A DNA stretch of 64,000 bases, taken from NCBI GenBank assembly GCA_905250115.1, contig CAJNOI010000006.1:1035526-1099525 (forward strand), given 5' to 3'. The position numbers and the translations under genes were made by a program. This DNA is from Adineta steineri (Eukaryota; Rotifera; Eurotatoria; Adinetida; Adinetidae). Below, piece by piece: positions 50,401 to 61,256 of this stretch. The notes under the pieces were generated by a model, which worked only from the letters and a program-made list of their open reading frames with translations, had not been told where the DNA came from and searched no databases. The stretch's first letter is position 1. Each line of letters begins with the position of its first letter.

Positions 50401-50569
50401 TCTTAAGACAATGCAGACAGAAAGAAAATAAATACCCAGTATGTTGAATACTAATATATTTTCCAAAATGAAACATTATGATTTTGACAATCAAAATGTA
50501 AAATAGCATAAAGACTAAACAAAAAAAAAATTAACTACTAAATAAGACAAACAATTATATTATGTTCGA
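47500..50569. other. 3.1-kb gene-free region with microsatellites
   Basis: No recognisable protein or RNA gene. Short simple repeats occur: TG/TATG at about 47590-47612, ATCG at 49261-49281, TCTA/TCTG at 49328-49358, and AT at 47928-47945. It is the longest spacer in the window and lies between the 3' ends of two convergent neuronal-type genes. Confidence 0.55.
49328..49358. repeat. TCTA/TCTG tetranucleotide microsatellite
   Basis: Seven to eight imperfect tetranucleotide copies, TCTATCTATCTATCTGTCTG and on, in the long spacer. Confidence 0.85.
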
Positions 50570-53500
50570 GCTTGAATATGTTCTTTAATAGTCGCATTAG
50601 GATTTGAAAATCGGACAAGTTTTGGTGAATCACTTGAACCAAACCGAAACATATGAGATACCTATATACAAATAAAAGACAATGGTTAGTTAATAAAGAA
50701 TATTAACGATAAATTTGTATACTTGAAAAAGTAAAGCAAATGATCCAAATATTGTGACTAATAAAAAGATAACAAATTGAAGACGATCAATGACTGTTGC
50801 AATAAATTTCCATTCATCACGTATTGATTCAATAAAAGATTCATGTGCACAATGTGCAGCTATATAACGAATATCTTGAAGAGCTTGAGATAATTCTCGT
50901 CGCATTTGTTGAAGTTGTAATCGATGATGATCACGAGCTGGATTTGATTTTGGCGGAACTGGAACAAGACATTGTTCGTCTTTGAATAGAAGAAATTTTC
51001 GTTTTTCTTTTTGATAATGAGAATGATGATGTTTAGAATGTGAAATTGGTTTAATAAGAATAGTTGATGTTCGACGTTTATCATTAATATAGGAAACCAA
51101 TGAAGCATTCGATTCATTACGTACATGATGGGTCTTTTAAAAATAAAAAAATAAATAATCGAACTATTCAAACTTATTCAAAAGATTCGATATGATCATC
51201 AAAGTTTGAAACAACTACAATTAAATCATACCCGAAAATCTTTTTTCCAAAGATAACAACGTCATAATTCAATAGAACATTAAGGTTGACTGTTTATTGT
51301 TTTATATTTCCCCTTTGTATTTATCTATGTCATTAAATAAATACCTTATCTATTTTTTTTGATTTTGTTTTATGTTTCTTTTTTATTGTTTCATTTAATG
51401 TATGAATAGGATTTTGAAAAATAACTGATTTATCAGTATTATTAATAACTGTTGAAAGTTCAAATTCTTCACGTTTTTGTCTTAATTTTGGTGATTCCAT
51501 CCATAGTAAACGTGGAAGTATTTGTATAAAAACACGTCTTAACCAAGGAGAGATCGAATGTGTCATTGGTGTACGATAATAAAAATTTGTAATAATTACT
51601 GTATTTACTTGACAGAAAAAAAATCAAATAAAAATCTTTTTTCTTTTAGAATTTTCTTGCTTAACTCTTACCAATAACAAGAACATTAAGTGTAAATGTA
51701 AAAAGTAAATATTTAGCTATTAATGGAACAACAGCAGATGTTGGTGGTAAAATTTTTGTAACAAGAAGTTGAAAAAGATTTAAGGCTAAGAGAATTGACA
51801 TACATAACGTCATTTTTTCTCCGGCTGCTGTTGGTAAACAAAAAACAATACATATAAGAATACCCATTAAACCTGTTGGAACAATTAAATTAACTGTATA
51901 ATATAATGTTTTACGACTCATTTTAACTAAAAATACAATTTCAATATAATCAGGTGATACACTTGAATCATTCGTACGATAATGAACAAATTTACTTGGA
52001 ATCTGCGAATAAAGATAAATAATAAATTCAAACTTTTAAACATTTTCACATACACTTAAAACATCCCAAGTACCACTTTCAAGATAATCATCTTTATATG
52101 ATTCATCCGATGTAACACTTATTGCTTGTTGTGTTAATAATTTAGATATTTCCTGGCCTTTATCACGTTCTTCACTATAATGAGTAAATGTTACTTCTCG
52201 CGCATTATATGTCCATGATGCAAAACGCATTTCACATTCTTGAGTATCAAATGGAAAATATTTTACATCAATACGACATGATGATTTATAAATTGCTGGT
52301 GGAACCCATTGAACTTCACCTGTATGCATCAGAACTACTTTTGACTTAAATGATACTTCATAATTTCCATCTATGTATGAAAAAATATCAAATAGAAAAT
52401 CATTGATTAGTAAAAAAAAGTAAGATTATACCTGCATTATTGAATAAGACTACATCCTAAAAATAGAAAAATATGAAAACAAATTTTGTTAATAAAGATT
52501 CGGAGGATTTTTTTTATTGTGCAATTCAAATGCAGTTCCTATGGTATAAAATAGATTCACTTATCAGTGAATCGAAACTAGTAAAATCCATGTCAAAATT
52601 TCCATCTGAAAATTGAATAATGTTGTCTTATGTTATTCACATACTCCTATTTACTGTTATGTATCTATATATCAAAGCAATTGTATTTGACATGTTACAT
52701 AATGATTTTCCTTATGTCAACGTCTTATTTTATCACTGATTAATATTTATATAGAAAAGCGTGTGAAGATAATTCAGAATAAAAACAAACTACAAGGCTA
52801 TAACTTTCATCATTGAATAGAAGAAATCAGAATGTATTGGATCGTATATAATAATTTTTTTGATATATTATATGAAATCAGTTTAGTAATGAGAAGTGAC
52901 ACATAAGTGATCTCGTAGAAACACAAGAAGAAAGACAAGAAAAAATATTTATTTTCTCAAATATAAATAAAAGAAAAGATCGATGACTTATGAACAGTTA
53001 AATAAAGAAATTCTGAACCATAGAGTCTTGTAGATCTTCGTCTGATAGTATGAAATACATGTGATGATTAAAAATTCACTATAGTCATCTAAATAACTTA
53101 CAGGTGTCCAAACATTTGTATGAGGAACACTAATTTGATCGACACCACCTACAAAAGAAAATTTCAATCTATTCAATTAAATAATTTTCAAACCATATCG
53201 TTCGGGATTCCATCGTAATTGTGAATCATACCTGAAATGATTATATTCATTATTTTTTAATTTTTTTAATTTTTAAATTACCATTTCATATGTAACCATG
53301 TATTCGTTTTCATAATCTGTTCTTTTTCATAAACCTATAAATAGTTTAAAAAACAAAACATTTAAATATATACTTATATAATTGAAAATTTACATGAATT
53401 AATTGTACTAATAAAAGACCAAATGATACGACAACTGTTTCATTTGAGTGTTGAGTTGGTCGTACAAGTGGATTATAACCTTGTTCAGAAAATAGGTAAT

Positions 53501-53600
53501 GTACAAGACGATTTTCACCTTCAGATGTTTGAACAAATTGAAAAAAAATATCATTACCACCACAAATAATGATGATCACTAGTACATATATGATCGACAT
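50570..53600 (-). CDS. Nicotinic acetylcholine receptor-type subunit, non-alpha (beta-like)
   Basis: A Cys-loop ligand-gated cation channel subunit. ATG at 53598-53600 gives a signal peptide (MSIIYVLVIIIICGG). The extracellular domain has NPLVRPTQHSNETVVVSFGL, WTPDVVLFNNADGNYEV and the 13-residue Cys loop CRIDVKYFPFDTQEC. Loop C (FVHYRTNDSSVSPDYIEI) lacks the vicinal Cys pair that defines alpha subunits. M1 is YYTVNLIVPTGLMG. M2 is EKMTLCMSILLALNLFQLLV, with Lys at 20' as in vertebrate beta2. M3 follows. The M3-M4 loop is long and basic (KKKHKTKSKKIDK, His-rich SHSKHHHSHYQKEK). M4 is LQFVIFLLVTIFGSFALLF, and the protein ends EHIQARTT. One exon (about 52432-52456) is only 25 nt and encodes DVVLFNNA. 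It is followed upstream by a 640-bp intron. It needs partner subunits for an agonist site. Confidence 0.9.
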
Positions 53601-54410
53601 ACACTTAAACAAGTTCTATTACACCATATGTATAGTAATAGAATTTGTCATTTGAGGAACAAAATGACAAGAAATGATTAGATAATGATGGGTGTCAGCT
53701 GCCGCTATGATAATCACAAAAAATGAATTGTTGTGACTTAGAAGAAAAAATTCAGTTGAGTAATGGAAGAAAAAAATCTTTTCGTGATTTTTCTACGATT
53801 ATTATTGTAATAATTAGTTTCATTATATATATTCATCATATCTTGCATTATTATTGAGCTATGGAAATTCATCGTTTGTCTATTTCTTGTTCATGACTAG
53901 ATAAACATGTCGTTTTCTTTTCCTCTCTTTTTTTTCTTTTTTTTCGAAAAGGAACAACGGTAATAATAATAAGAAAAAGAAGTCAAATAATAAAATTCTA
54001 TGTATGCCTTGTTTGTTAAAGATGATCAAGGTCGATCTAAAAAAAAAATACTAAGAGGAACAAAAATATATACGGAAAAAATTTCTTGAAGGAAAGATGA
54101 ATAGGAACTCTTCGAAAAACACATAGGAAGTCAAATAATCGAAAGAAAAAAAGAAGGATTGAGAACAGCACATCTTCACATACAAGAGCAAGATAAACGA
54201 TAGATAATCAATTCGACCAAGTGGCTCCGTTCGGGAAGAGGTTATTAGCATACAACAAATAAGATTAACTCAAAGTTTACTTTATTCTATTTTTAATTTA
54301 CACAATTAACCAGTCATGTTCAGCAAAATATGATTTTCTCAAGAGGAAAGAAAAAGAAAAAAACATAGTCTAGCATTTTCTTTATATAATTCTATTAAGA
54401 TTAGCCATGA
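53601..54410. other. Intergenic spacer
   Basis: Nothing recognised; it holds the receptor subunit promoter (minus). Confidence 0.55.
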
Positions 54411-54713
54411 TTATTTTTTACAATAACAAACAGGGCCCCAATAATCATTCATACACATACAATTTGTTCTTTCACAACAATCATGTAATTGACATGAAGA
54501 TGTACATCGACGAGATCGTTTTAATAAAAAAATTTTATTAGTTTTTCTATTCTTATTCAGTCTCTTTTGTATTTGTTGATTGTTTGTTAGAGTTGAAATA
54601 ACATTTAGTCGATGATTATATATCGGTTGAGATGTAACAATAAAATTTTGTAATACTTTATTATCGATATAATTAGGCAAAGTTATTAATATAATCAATA
54701 AAGTAATATTCAT
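54411..54713 (-). CDS. Small secreted cysteine-rich peptide precursor, cystine-knot-like spacing
   Basis: An intronless 100-residue ORF. A signal peptide (MNITLLIILITLPNYI) is followed by a basic, Asn-rich propeptide-like region ending in a multibasic site (LLKRSRR). After that comes a ~30-residue C-terminal module with eight Cys in the pattern C-x3-C-x4-CC-x4-C-x-C-x8-C-x-C. The CC-x4-C-x-C...C-x-C part is the arrangement seen in inhibitor-cystine-knot peptides. The prepro layout suggests a furin-type cleavage releasing a folded peptide. Function cannot be told: signalling peptide, antimicrobial and toxin-like peptide families all use this scaffold. No specific family was recognised. It stands alone between two larger genes. 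Confidence 0.65.
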   Translation of the reverse strand: MNITLLIILITLPNYIDNKVLQNFIVTSQPIYNHRLNVISTLTNNQQIQKRLNKNRKTNKIFLLKRSRRCTSSCQLHDCCERTNCMCMNDYWGPVCYCKK

Positions 54714-54945
54714 TTGTATTTTATTTTACTTCTAATAAGAATTCTAGTTATTTCGTTACTATGTATATTTTATGTATAATCTTTTCTTTTTAGTTTTTAA
54801 TTAATATAGAATAAGAATATTATTTATTTGAAAACTAATGAAAAATTCAGAATTTGTTTATTATATAATAGAAGAAGGTATAGATAAATGAAAATGAAAA
54901 GAAAATAGATTCACTTTTTTGATAATCACTAAAGAAGAAGAAGAG

Positions 54946-55858
54946 TTAATCAGCAAATAATGGCAATCCATAGGGCTTGTTTATGCGTCGTTCACGACGT
55001 TGTAATACATTATTTTCAGGAAATGGAGTACGTACTGGTGAAACATTTGGTGATGTCTTAGCAACAAGTGTTTGTGTAAAATAATTTTCTTTTCGTACAT
55101 CATAATCATCTGATTGTTCAAGTGTTAGTTGAGGACGATAATCATAAGAACCAGGAACATGACCATTTTCATCAATGACTTTCTTTTTAACAGCTTCGGA
55201 ATCGTATTTATCCATATCAATGCTAAACGGAACGTTTCCTGGTTTTTCTGTCAGCCATTTTGGCGCCGGAGTGGCTTTTCGGCTAATTAGACTTTGTCGT
55301 CTACAATGAGGACAATGATTACAATAATAATGATCATGTCCATGAGGTGTTGCTGAACTACTTTGATCAGCACCTGTTTGACGTCGTTCAGATGGCACTG
55401 CAGGAGTTACAGTTGAAGTACGTGTCGATGAACGTGTTCCTGATCTGTTAGCCGATTTATTAATATGCGGTAATGCAATATCATCACCATCTTGAGGACT
55501 ATTATTATTCGATTCACGAACTAAAACAGACATGAAATATTTATTAAATATACAAGATAGTATGCTGATTAAATATATATATACATGAAGCAACATGTTT
55601 ATCGTCAATAGGTGAACTTGTCATTCTTCTATCAACAGTTCGTTGACTATGTTTTGATGGTGCTGGACTAGCTATTCTAGATAATGTTCGATCAGGTTTA
55701 AAACCAGATGGTTCATTAATAGGTGAAGGAGACGTCGTCATTGGTGAAGATCTTTGTATTGGACGATTGTCGGGTACTTGTTGTTGTACAGGTGGAAAAG
55801 TTGATTGTACTGGTTGATTGGCATTAGTTGCTTGTTTCTTACTTGAACCGCCACCCAT
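54946..55858 (-). CDS. Uncharacterised, probably N-myristoylated disordered protein
   Basis: Two exons (about 55586-55858 and 54946-55529) joined in frame as VAS|F|RESNNN. The product is about 285 residues. The N-terminus MGGGSSKKQ fits the N-myristoylation consensus (Gly2, Ser6, then Lys). Most of the chain is Ser/Pro/Thr/Arg-rich and disordered. A short His/Cys cluster (HDHYYCNHCPHCRRQ) lies near residue 155 and could bind metal. The C-terminal ~110 residues (WLTEKPGNVPFSIDMDKYDS, then YDVRKENYFTQTL) look more conserved in style. No family was recognised. Membrane attachment is inferred from the N-terminus only. Confidence 0.75.
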
Positions 55859-57501
55859 GTCTGTAATTTGACTTTGATCGACGAGTAAACCGATGAAATC
55901 TTAATAAATGCGACTGTCACAAACGGTTAATGTATATCAACCTACGATCAGAAAGATAAGAATTGTATAATAGAATATAAAAAGAAAGTTAAATATGCAT
56001 TTATTCTTAAGAGCAATAAAAAAAGAACAAAAAAAACCTGTTGAATGCTATGGTTTCGGTATCCTGAGTCAATGATATTACTTTTCATGCTAAGAAAATA
56101 AAGTATCCTTGAGCAAGAATATATTTGATTTATGATTGTTGAAATAAATCTTTTTTCTTTTATAGCTGAAACATAATGACGAAGTACATTTCTCGAATAT
56201 AAATTGTTATTTAGATGACAAAACAAAAATCTTTCGCAAGGAATATTTACTGATTAGTTATGTACTACACTCAAAATAATATAATATTCAACTTTGAATC
56301 TCTTAACTGAATCATAAAATTTCAAACTACTCGGGTCTTTTTTTCCAATAAAATTTAGTTTAGTTTATAAATCTTCAAACATCTGTTATGAAATAAATAA
56401 TTAGAAGAACTTTTTTTACTTCATGTGGAATTAAAATTTAATAGACATTTAGATCGATTGAATACATCTGATGCTTTGATTTTTATACAGATAAAAACAA
56501 TTGTAAAAAAATCAAGTACATCATATTTTTTCTCAGCTGTTTTATTAAAAAATAAATATTTCAAAACAACATGAGGTTTAAGTCAATTCATGAGAATTTA
56601 GTAGAGATTGTATTTATTGATTCAAAGTATTTATGGAAGAAAAGCATTCCTTGTTTTTATCTTTCTTTTTTTTTATTAAAGTTAAGATTTGTTTTATATA
56701 CTGCTCCAGTCCTTTCAATATCTGTTCAAGTGCTGCCGTAAACATTTTGTCTACTCTGAAGATTAGAGGTATACAGTTGAAAACATAAGTTTATTAATTG
56801 TTTGAGGTTTTCTCTTGTTTTTGCAATATATATTTCATAATTTCACATAGAATATTAGAAATAATGCTGTATGTTTTCAAACAAAATCTCATTAGACAAT
56901 CCGTCATTTCAATATTAAAAGTTTGAATTCAATTGCTGTTAATTTTCGTATGTACCATAGTAACGGTATATAAAGTGTTACTTTCAATTAATTTAACAAT
57001 CATCACATCATTATCTTAAGTAAAGATACAATTTTTTTTTCGCTTGAATGCAACTTTGCTAATTGTACTTGAAAATTAAATTATTCTTGTTAACAAGATA
57101 TAGCGAACAACTGTTATCGGTTCTCACAAATGTACGTTCTATAATTTATAAAATAGAATCATTCATTTTAGTCCATACGCTCTAATTGTCATCTTTGTTG
57201 GCATGTATATTTATATGTCCAAGATTGAGATCGACTACATATGAACACCGCATGACAGATGGATGGATTCGTATCCAACAAAATTGAAATTAGATATATC
57301 TGTATAGATTTAATGTACATCTTGATTGTCTATCATCAAGATATAAAATTTATCTTCTAACTGATGGTTTATGTCACCATGTGTATATATACATACATAT
57401 GATCCAAGTATATATTTGACAAAAACAAGAACAAGAATGATTATAAAAACAAAGATTCACTGTTACAAAAAATAAAAGAAAACAATTTTTTTTTTGTTTT
57501 T
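55859..57501. other. 1.6-kb gene-free A+T-rich spacer
   Basis: No exon was recognised. Short ORFs on the minus strand are hydrophobic, low-complexity translations of A/T-rich DNA. Confidence 0.55.
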
Positions 57502-58556
57502 TTAAGTTCGTCTCATATACAAAGCGCCAAGTGTGAACATACCTAGAAGAAAACAAAAGATGAATAAATTCATGCTGAGCATATATAATTAGTTTTATTC
57601 TTTAAAACTGGATAGAGCACATATACACGTTTGGCTTGTTATCACATTAGCGTCGTAGGTGGGAGAATGAAGATTCATGCATCTTGATTGTTTAATGGAT
57701 TGTCACTACTGCTGTGTTCAGGGCAAAAGCTATTATCCTCTCAATATATATATATATATATATCACATCTGGCTAGTGGACTCATTTCTTCCTCCCAAAG
57801 GCATAATGTTGTCACGCATACATGCCTTTTCTACTAATCTGTTGTTCTAGCACATATCTAATCACCTGCCCTATATGACACGCCTTTTTTAAGGATTCCT
57901 ATTCGATTAGTATGTATAGAGTATACAAAAGAAAAAGACCATATACTAACCGATAGTTCCAAGAATAGCCATACCCCGACCAATTGAATTTCGTCGTTGC
58001 ACTCTATTATCAAATTTCTTCAAACAACCATCCTTTAAAAAATAAAAAAATAAATTTTATCATATTTTGATAGAAAAAAATATATAAAACTATTTTTTAC
58101 CCAATAATTTTGACTTTGAAGCCAAGCTGCAAGATCTGTATCAATATAATCCGTTGTCCAATCAATTATAGATGAAATAATTGTATCTGGTGATAAACTA
58201 TTTATTCCTTGTGGTTGTTGTAGTTGTTGTAAAGTACGTTCAGCTATTACAGCTGACCATGATATAAATGTTATAATATATGCCCATTTCATCACTCCTC
58301 CATTAAATAACTCATTTGCTAGTTCCCTATGAAAATGTCTAATATTATTTAATGTTTGTAAATCAACAGTTGGTGATGAAAATAGCATATTAAATGCTGG
58401 TTGTTGAACATGATAGCTTGCTTCACATTCAGGACCTATTTGACGTACAAGCAAAAATAAACGATTATCTGTTATTGTTCTATTGTTATTTAAACGCCAG
58501 TCGAAATAATCAGTTACAATTGAACGAGTTGTTGTTGGACTATCATTTGCACCCAT
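57502..58556 (-). CDS. Bcl-2 family protein with tail anchor
   Basis: Three exons (about 58102-58556, about 57949-58032 and 57502-57543). The product is about 190 residues, normal for multidomain Bcl-2 proteins. A BH3-like helix (LFLLVRQIGPECEASY) is followed by a BH1 region (ELFNGGVMKWAYIITFISWS) and BH2 (WTTDYIDTDLAAWLQSQ, then NYWDGC). The C-terminal hydrophobic anchor is built from the last two exons (GMAILGTIGMFTLGALYMRR). The spacing and the BH1/BH2 contacts resemble the BAK/BOK branch, but pro- or anti-apoptotic role cannot be assigned. Two hallmark residues are missing: the BH3 Gly-Asp is Gly-Pro, and the BH1 NWGR core is KWAY. The expected location is the outer mitochondrial or ER membrane. 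Confidence 0.82.
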
Positions 58557-61256
58557 ATTATTAAATATATTTTTGAAAAATAATATTAATAATAATAATA
58601 GTAATAGTTTGATATACAGTTAATGAAGAATTTTTTTTATAACGACTGCTGTTTCATTTGTAAAGTGATGATGATGACGGTGGCGGTCAATGGTAGCAAT
58701 GAATAAGAAAACGCGAGCGTACGTCTATGAAACAAAAAAAAGAGAGAACAGACAAAAAAAATTGGACAATCTTTTCCTCTCTTTCTCTCTTCTTTCGTGC
58801 TCGCGATCGCTATGTTCTCTTCTATTTTCTTTCTCCTTTTCTCTCAGTTTCTGGTCGTCCGCATTGGATGCATAATCTTAAGACGACAATGTTCATGAAC
58901 AACATACGAGCGAAGGCTAACGTGCGCGGACGTTCAACCGTCAATGTATATACATACATATATATATGTTCAGCTGCTTACTTAGCAACCAGACAAGTGT
59001 CGATATCGACAAATAAACAAAAATTTCGTAGAATTACAAAACAAAAAAAAAAGTATAATTTCTGAATGGACAACGGAATTTTTTCAAGGATACCTGAAGT
59101 AGGAAATAAATAGTAAATAAGTACAAAGAAAAAGGACACAATGCCGCTATCGGATATCCGTAATGATCAAGTAGAGAGAGACAATAACATGCGATGGCGG
59201 ATAGTTTTGATGATGGATTGAACATATTCATTGCAATTATCTTTATTAGAAAAAGTATCAGCGGTTGTGTGCGTGTTTGTCAAATGAAAAAAGAATATAG
59301 ATAAACGAATCTTTAAAGCTTATCGCATTCTTTGCTTTATTTAATGAATAACAAAAAATTTAATCTCTAAAGAATCGAATTGATGATCGTATATAATTCA
59401 AAGAAAAAATTCATGGAATTTTCCTCATCTTAGATTTTTAATGACTATGAAATAAAATCATACGAAAGAATGTTTAATTTGTTTCGATTTGATCATTCAG
59501 ATGACATTGTTTGATTCAACACGTTCTATATGATGAACACACCTTAGATATATTTATAGATATTCAATTTATTTACATAACTCTTTTGTGTCGGTAAAAG
59601 AAAGTAATTAAAATATTGGCGTGAACAATACACACACAAAAATATATCTTCTTCCCATGTACATTCATTTCCGTGTATAATGTCTAGTCGAATAAGAAGA
59701 AAGAAGAAGAATAGAGAATGTGTTCGATCGATCGTGGGAATCTACACTTATTTGATAGTTCATATGATATGGAATGAGAGAAAACAAAATATGAGAAGAG
59801 CATCTTGAAAAAAAAAGAGATGATGTGAAGAAAAGATGATAGACGATACCATGTGTATTCTGTTTCTCATTATAATAAAGCGGAGATCAACATCGAAAGT
59901 CTTTTTTGTTTAAATCATTTGAATAAATGGACATAATACATGATTAAATAGCAATTTGATAAACAACGAAAAAATGGTTGAAATACAAAGAAAATAAACA
60001 ATGTTTTATTTGATCCTATTTACATGAAGATGATTGTCTTAAAATACGGTCAAATAGAAAATCATTTTTTACTTATAATATAAATAAATATGTTTTTACG
60101 ATAGATTGAATTGTTTTCTTACAAACTTTCGACGAATATTAAATTATATCGATAGATTTATGGAACAAAAGAGGATTATAAAATAGTATTTGATTTTATA
60201 TAATTAGGCATTGTTTTGCTTTGTCAATATATATGGTCTATTCTAATTTTAAAATCGATACAAGAGAATAGAGAGTATATTTATGTATATACTTAAATAA
60301 ATGATAGTAAGATTTAAAAACAGCAAATTAGATAATAGACGCCTGAAATGATTTATGCGCATTAAGAATGGTTGCACTTGTATGACTGCATTATTGTTTT
60401 ATTGAAAAAGAAAACATAACATAAAGTGATTAATTGAATATTGTACTGATTAGATACTAAATTTAAAAATCTATGAAACACTATATTCATATACAAGAGA
60501 TTCAGTGACGTAATGCAAAGAAACAGGCGAGTAGTTATTATTGAATAAAAATGACGTCAACAGAATGTTAAGGAATACATAATAAAATTAGATAGACATG
60601 TCATTCTAAATAATATAATATCTTATAATATTGATAAGCATATATTATTGTTTAGAACCGGAAATATGGCATAGTCGAATATTAAGAGAAAACTCATGAA
60701 GTTAATCTTTTAAAAATAATTATATAGATGTAAAAATTCCAGTCATTTTCAAATTACCAAAATATTTCCGTTGTTATAAATGAATTAACATAAAATAGTT
60801 AATATATAGTCAGTCACGACAAGGTAAATTAACCATTTTAACATACAAATCTTAATTAAAATTTATCTCGGAGATTTGATTGTTCTATTTTGAACAAATC
60901 AATAATATAAAGTACAAATCATACAATAAATAAAACTAAGCTTTTATTTAAAATTTCGTTATTTATAAATAATTTCATTCACACATCGATGCAAAAAAAA
61001 ATTTCTCACCATATTATTTCAAATTTGTTTACAGATGCATACTCAAATATGGAAATACTAAAAGGTAGACATAAATTTAAAAAACAAAATCTGGATTGAT
61101 TGCGAATACAAAGCATTGGAATGATTAAATAAAATACATAAAAATATTACAATCACACAAAATACAACAAAAATTAGGAATTTATTATTGAGATTCAAAA
61201 ACAATAAAAGATCGAATGTAATAATTAATCATTATATGTATATATGATGATTTTTC
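58557..61256. other. 2.7-kb gene-free A+T-rich region
   Basis: No coding or RNA gene was recognised. It contains an AAT triplet run at about 58585-58605 and a CT-rich tract at 58770-58850. Confidence 0.55.

Noticed and set aside
47500..50569. Searched for tRNA, snRNA or transposon signatures in the long spacer
   Set aside because: No cloverleaf-compatible box A/B pair, terminal inverted repeats or reverse-transcriptase/transposase motifs could be seen; only microsatellites.
50570..53600. Lys at M2 20' considered as an unusual charge reversal
   Set aside because: Vertebrate beta2-type nicotinic subunits also have Lys there, so it supports beta-likeness and is not a novelty.
58690..59065. Two overlapping plus-strand ORFs (61 and 112 residues)
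   Set aside because: CT-rich simple sequence is open in two frames at once; there is no domain and no coding pattern.
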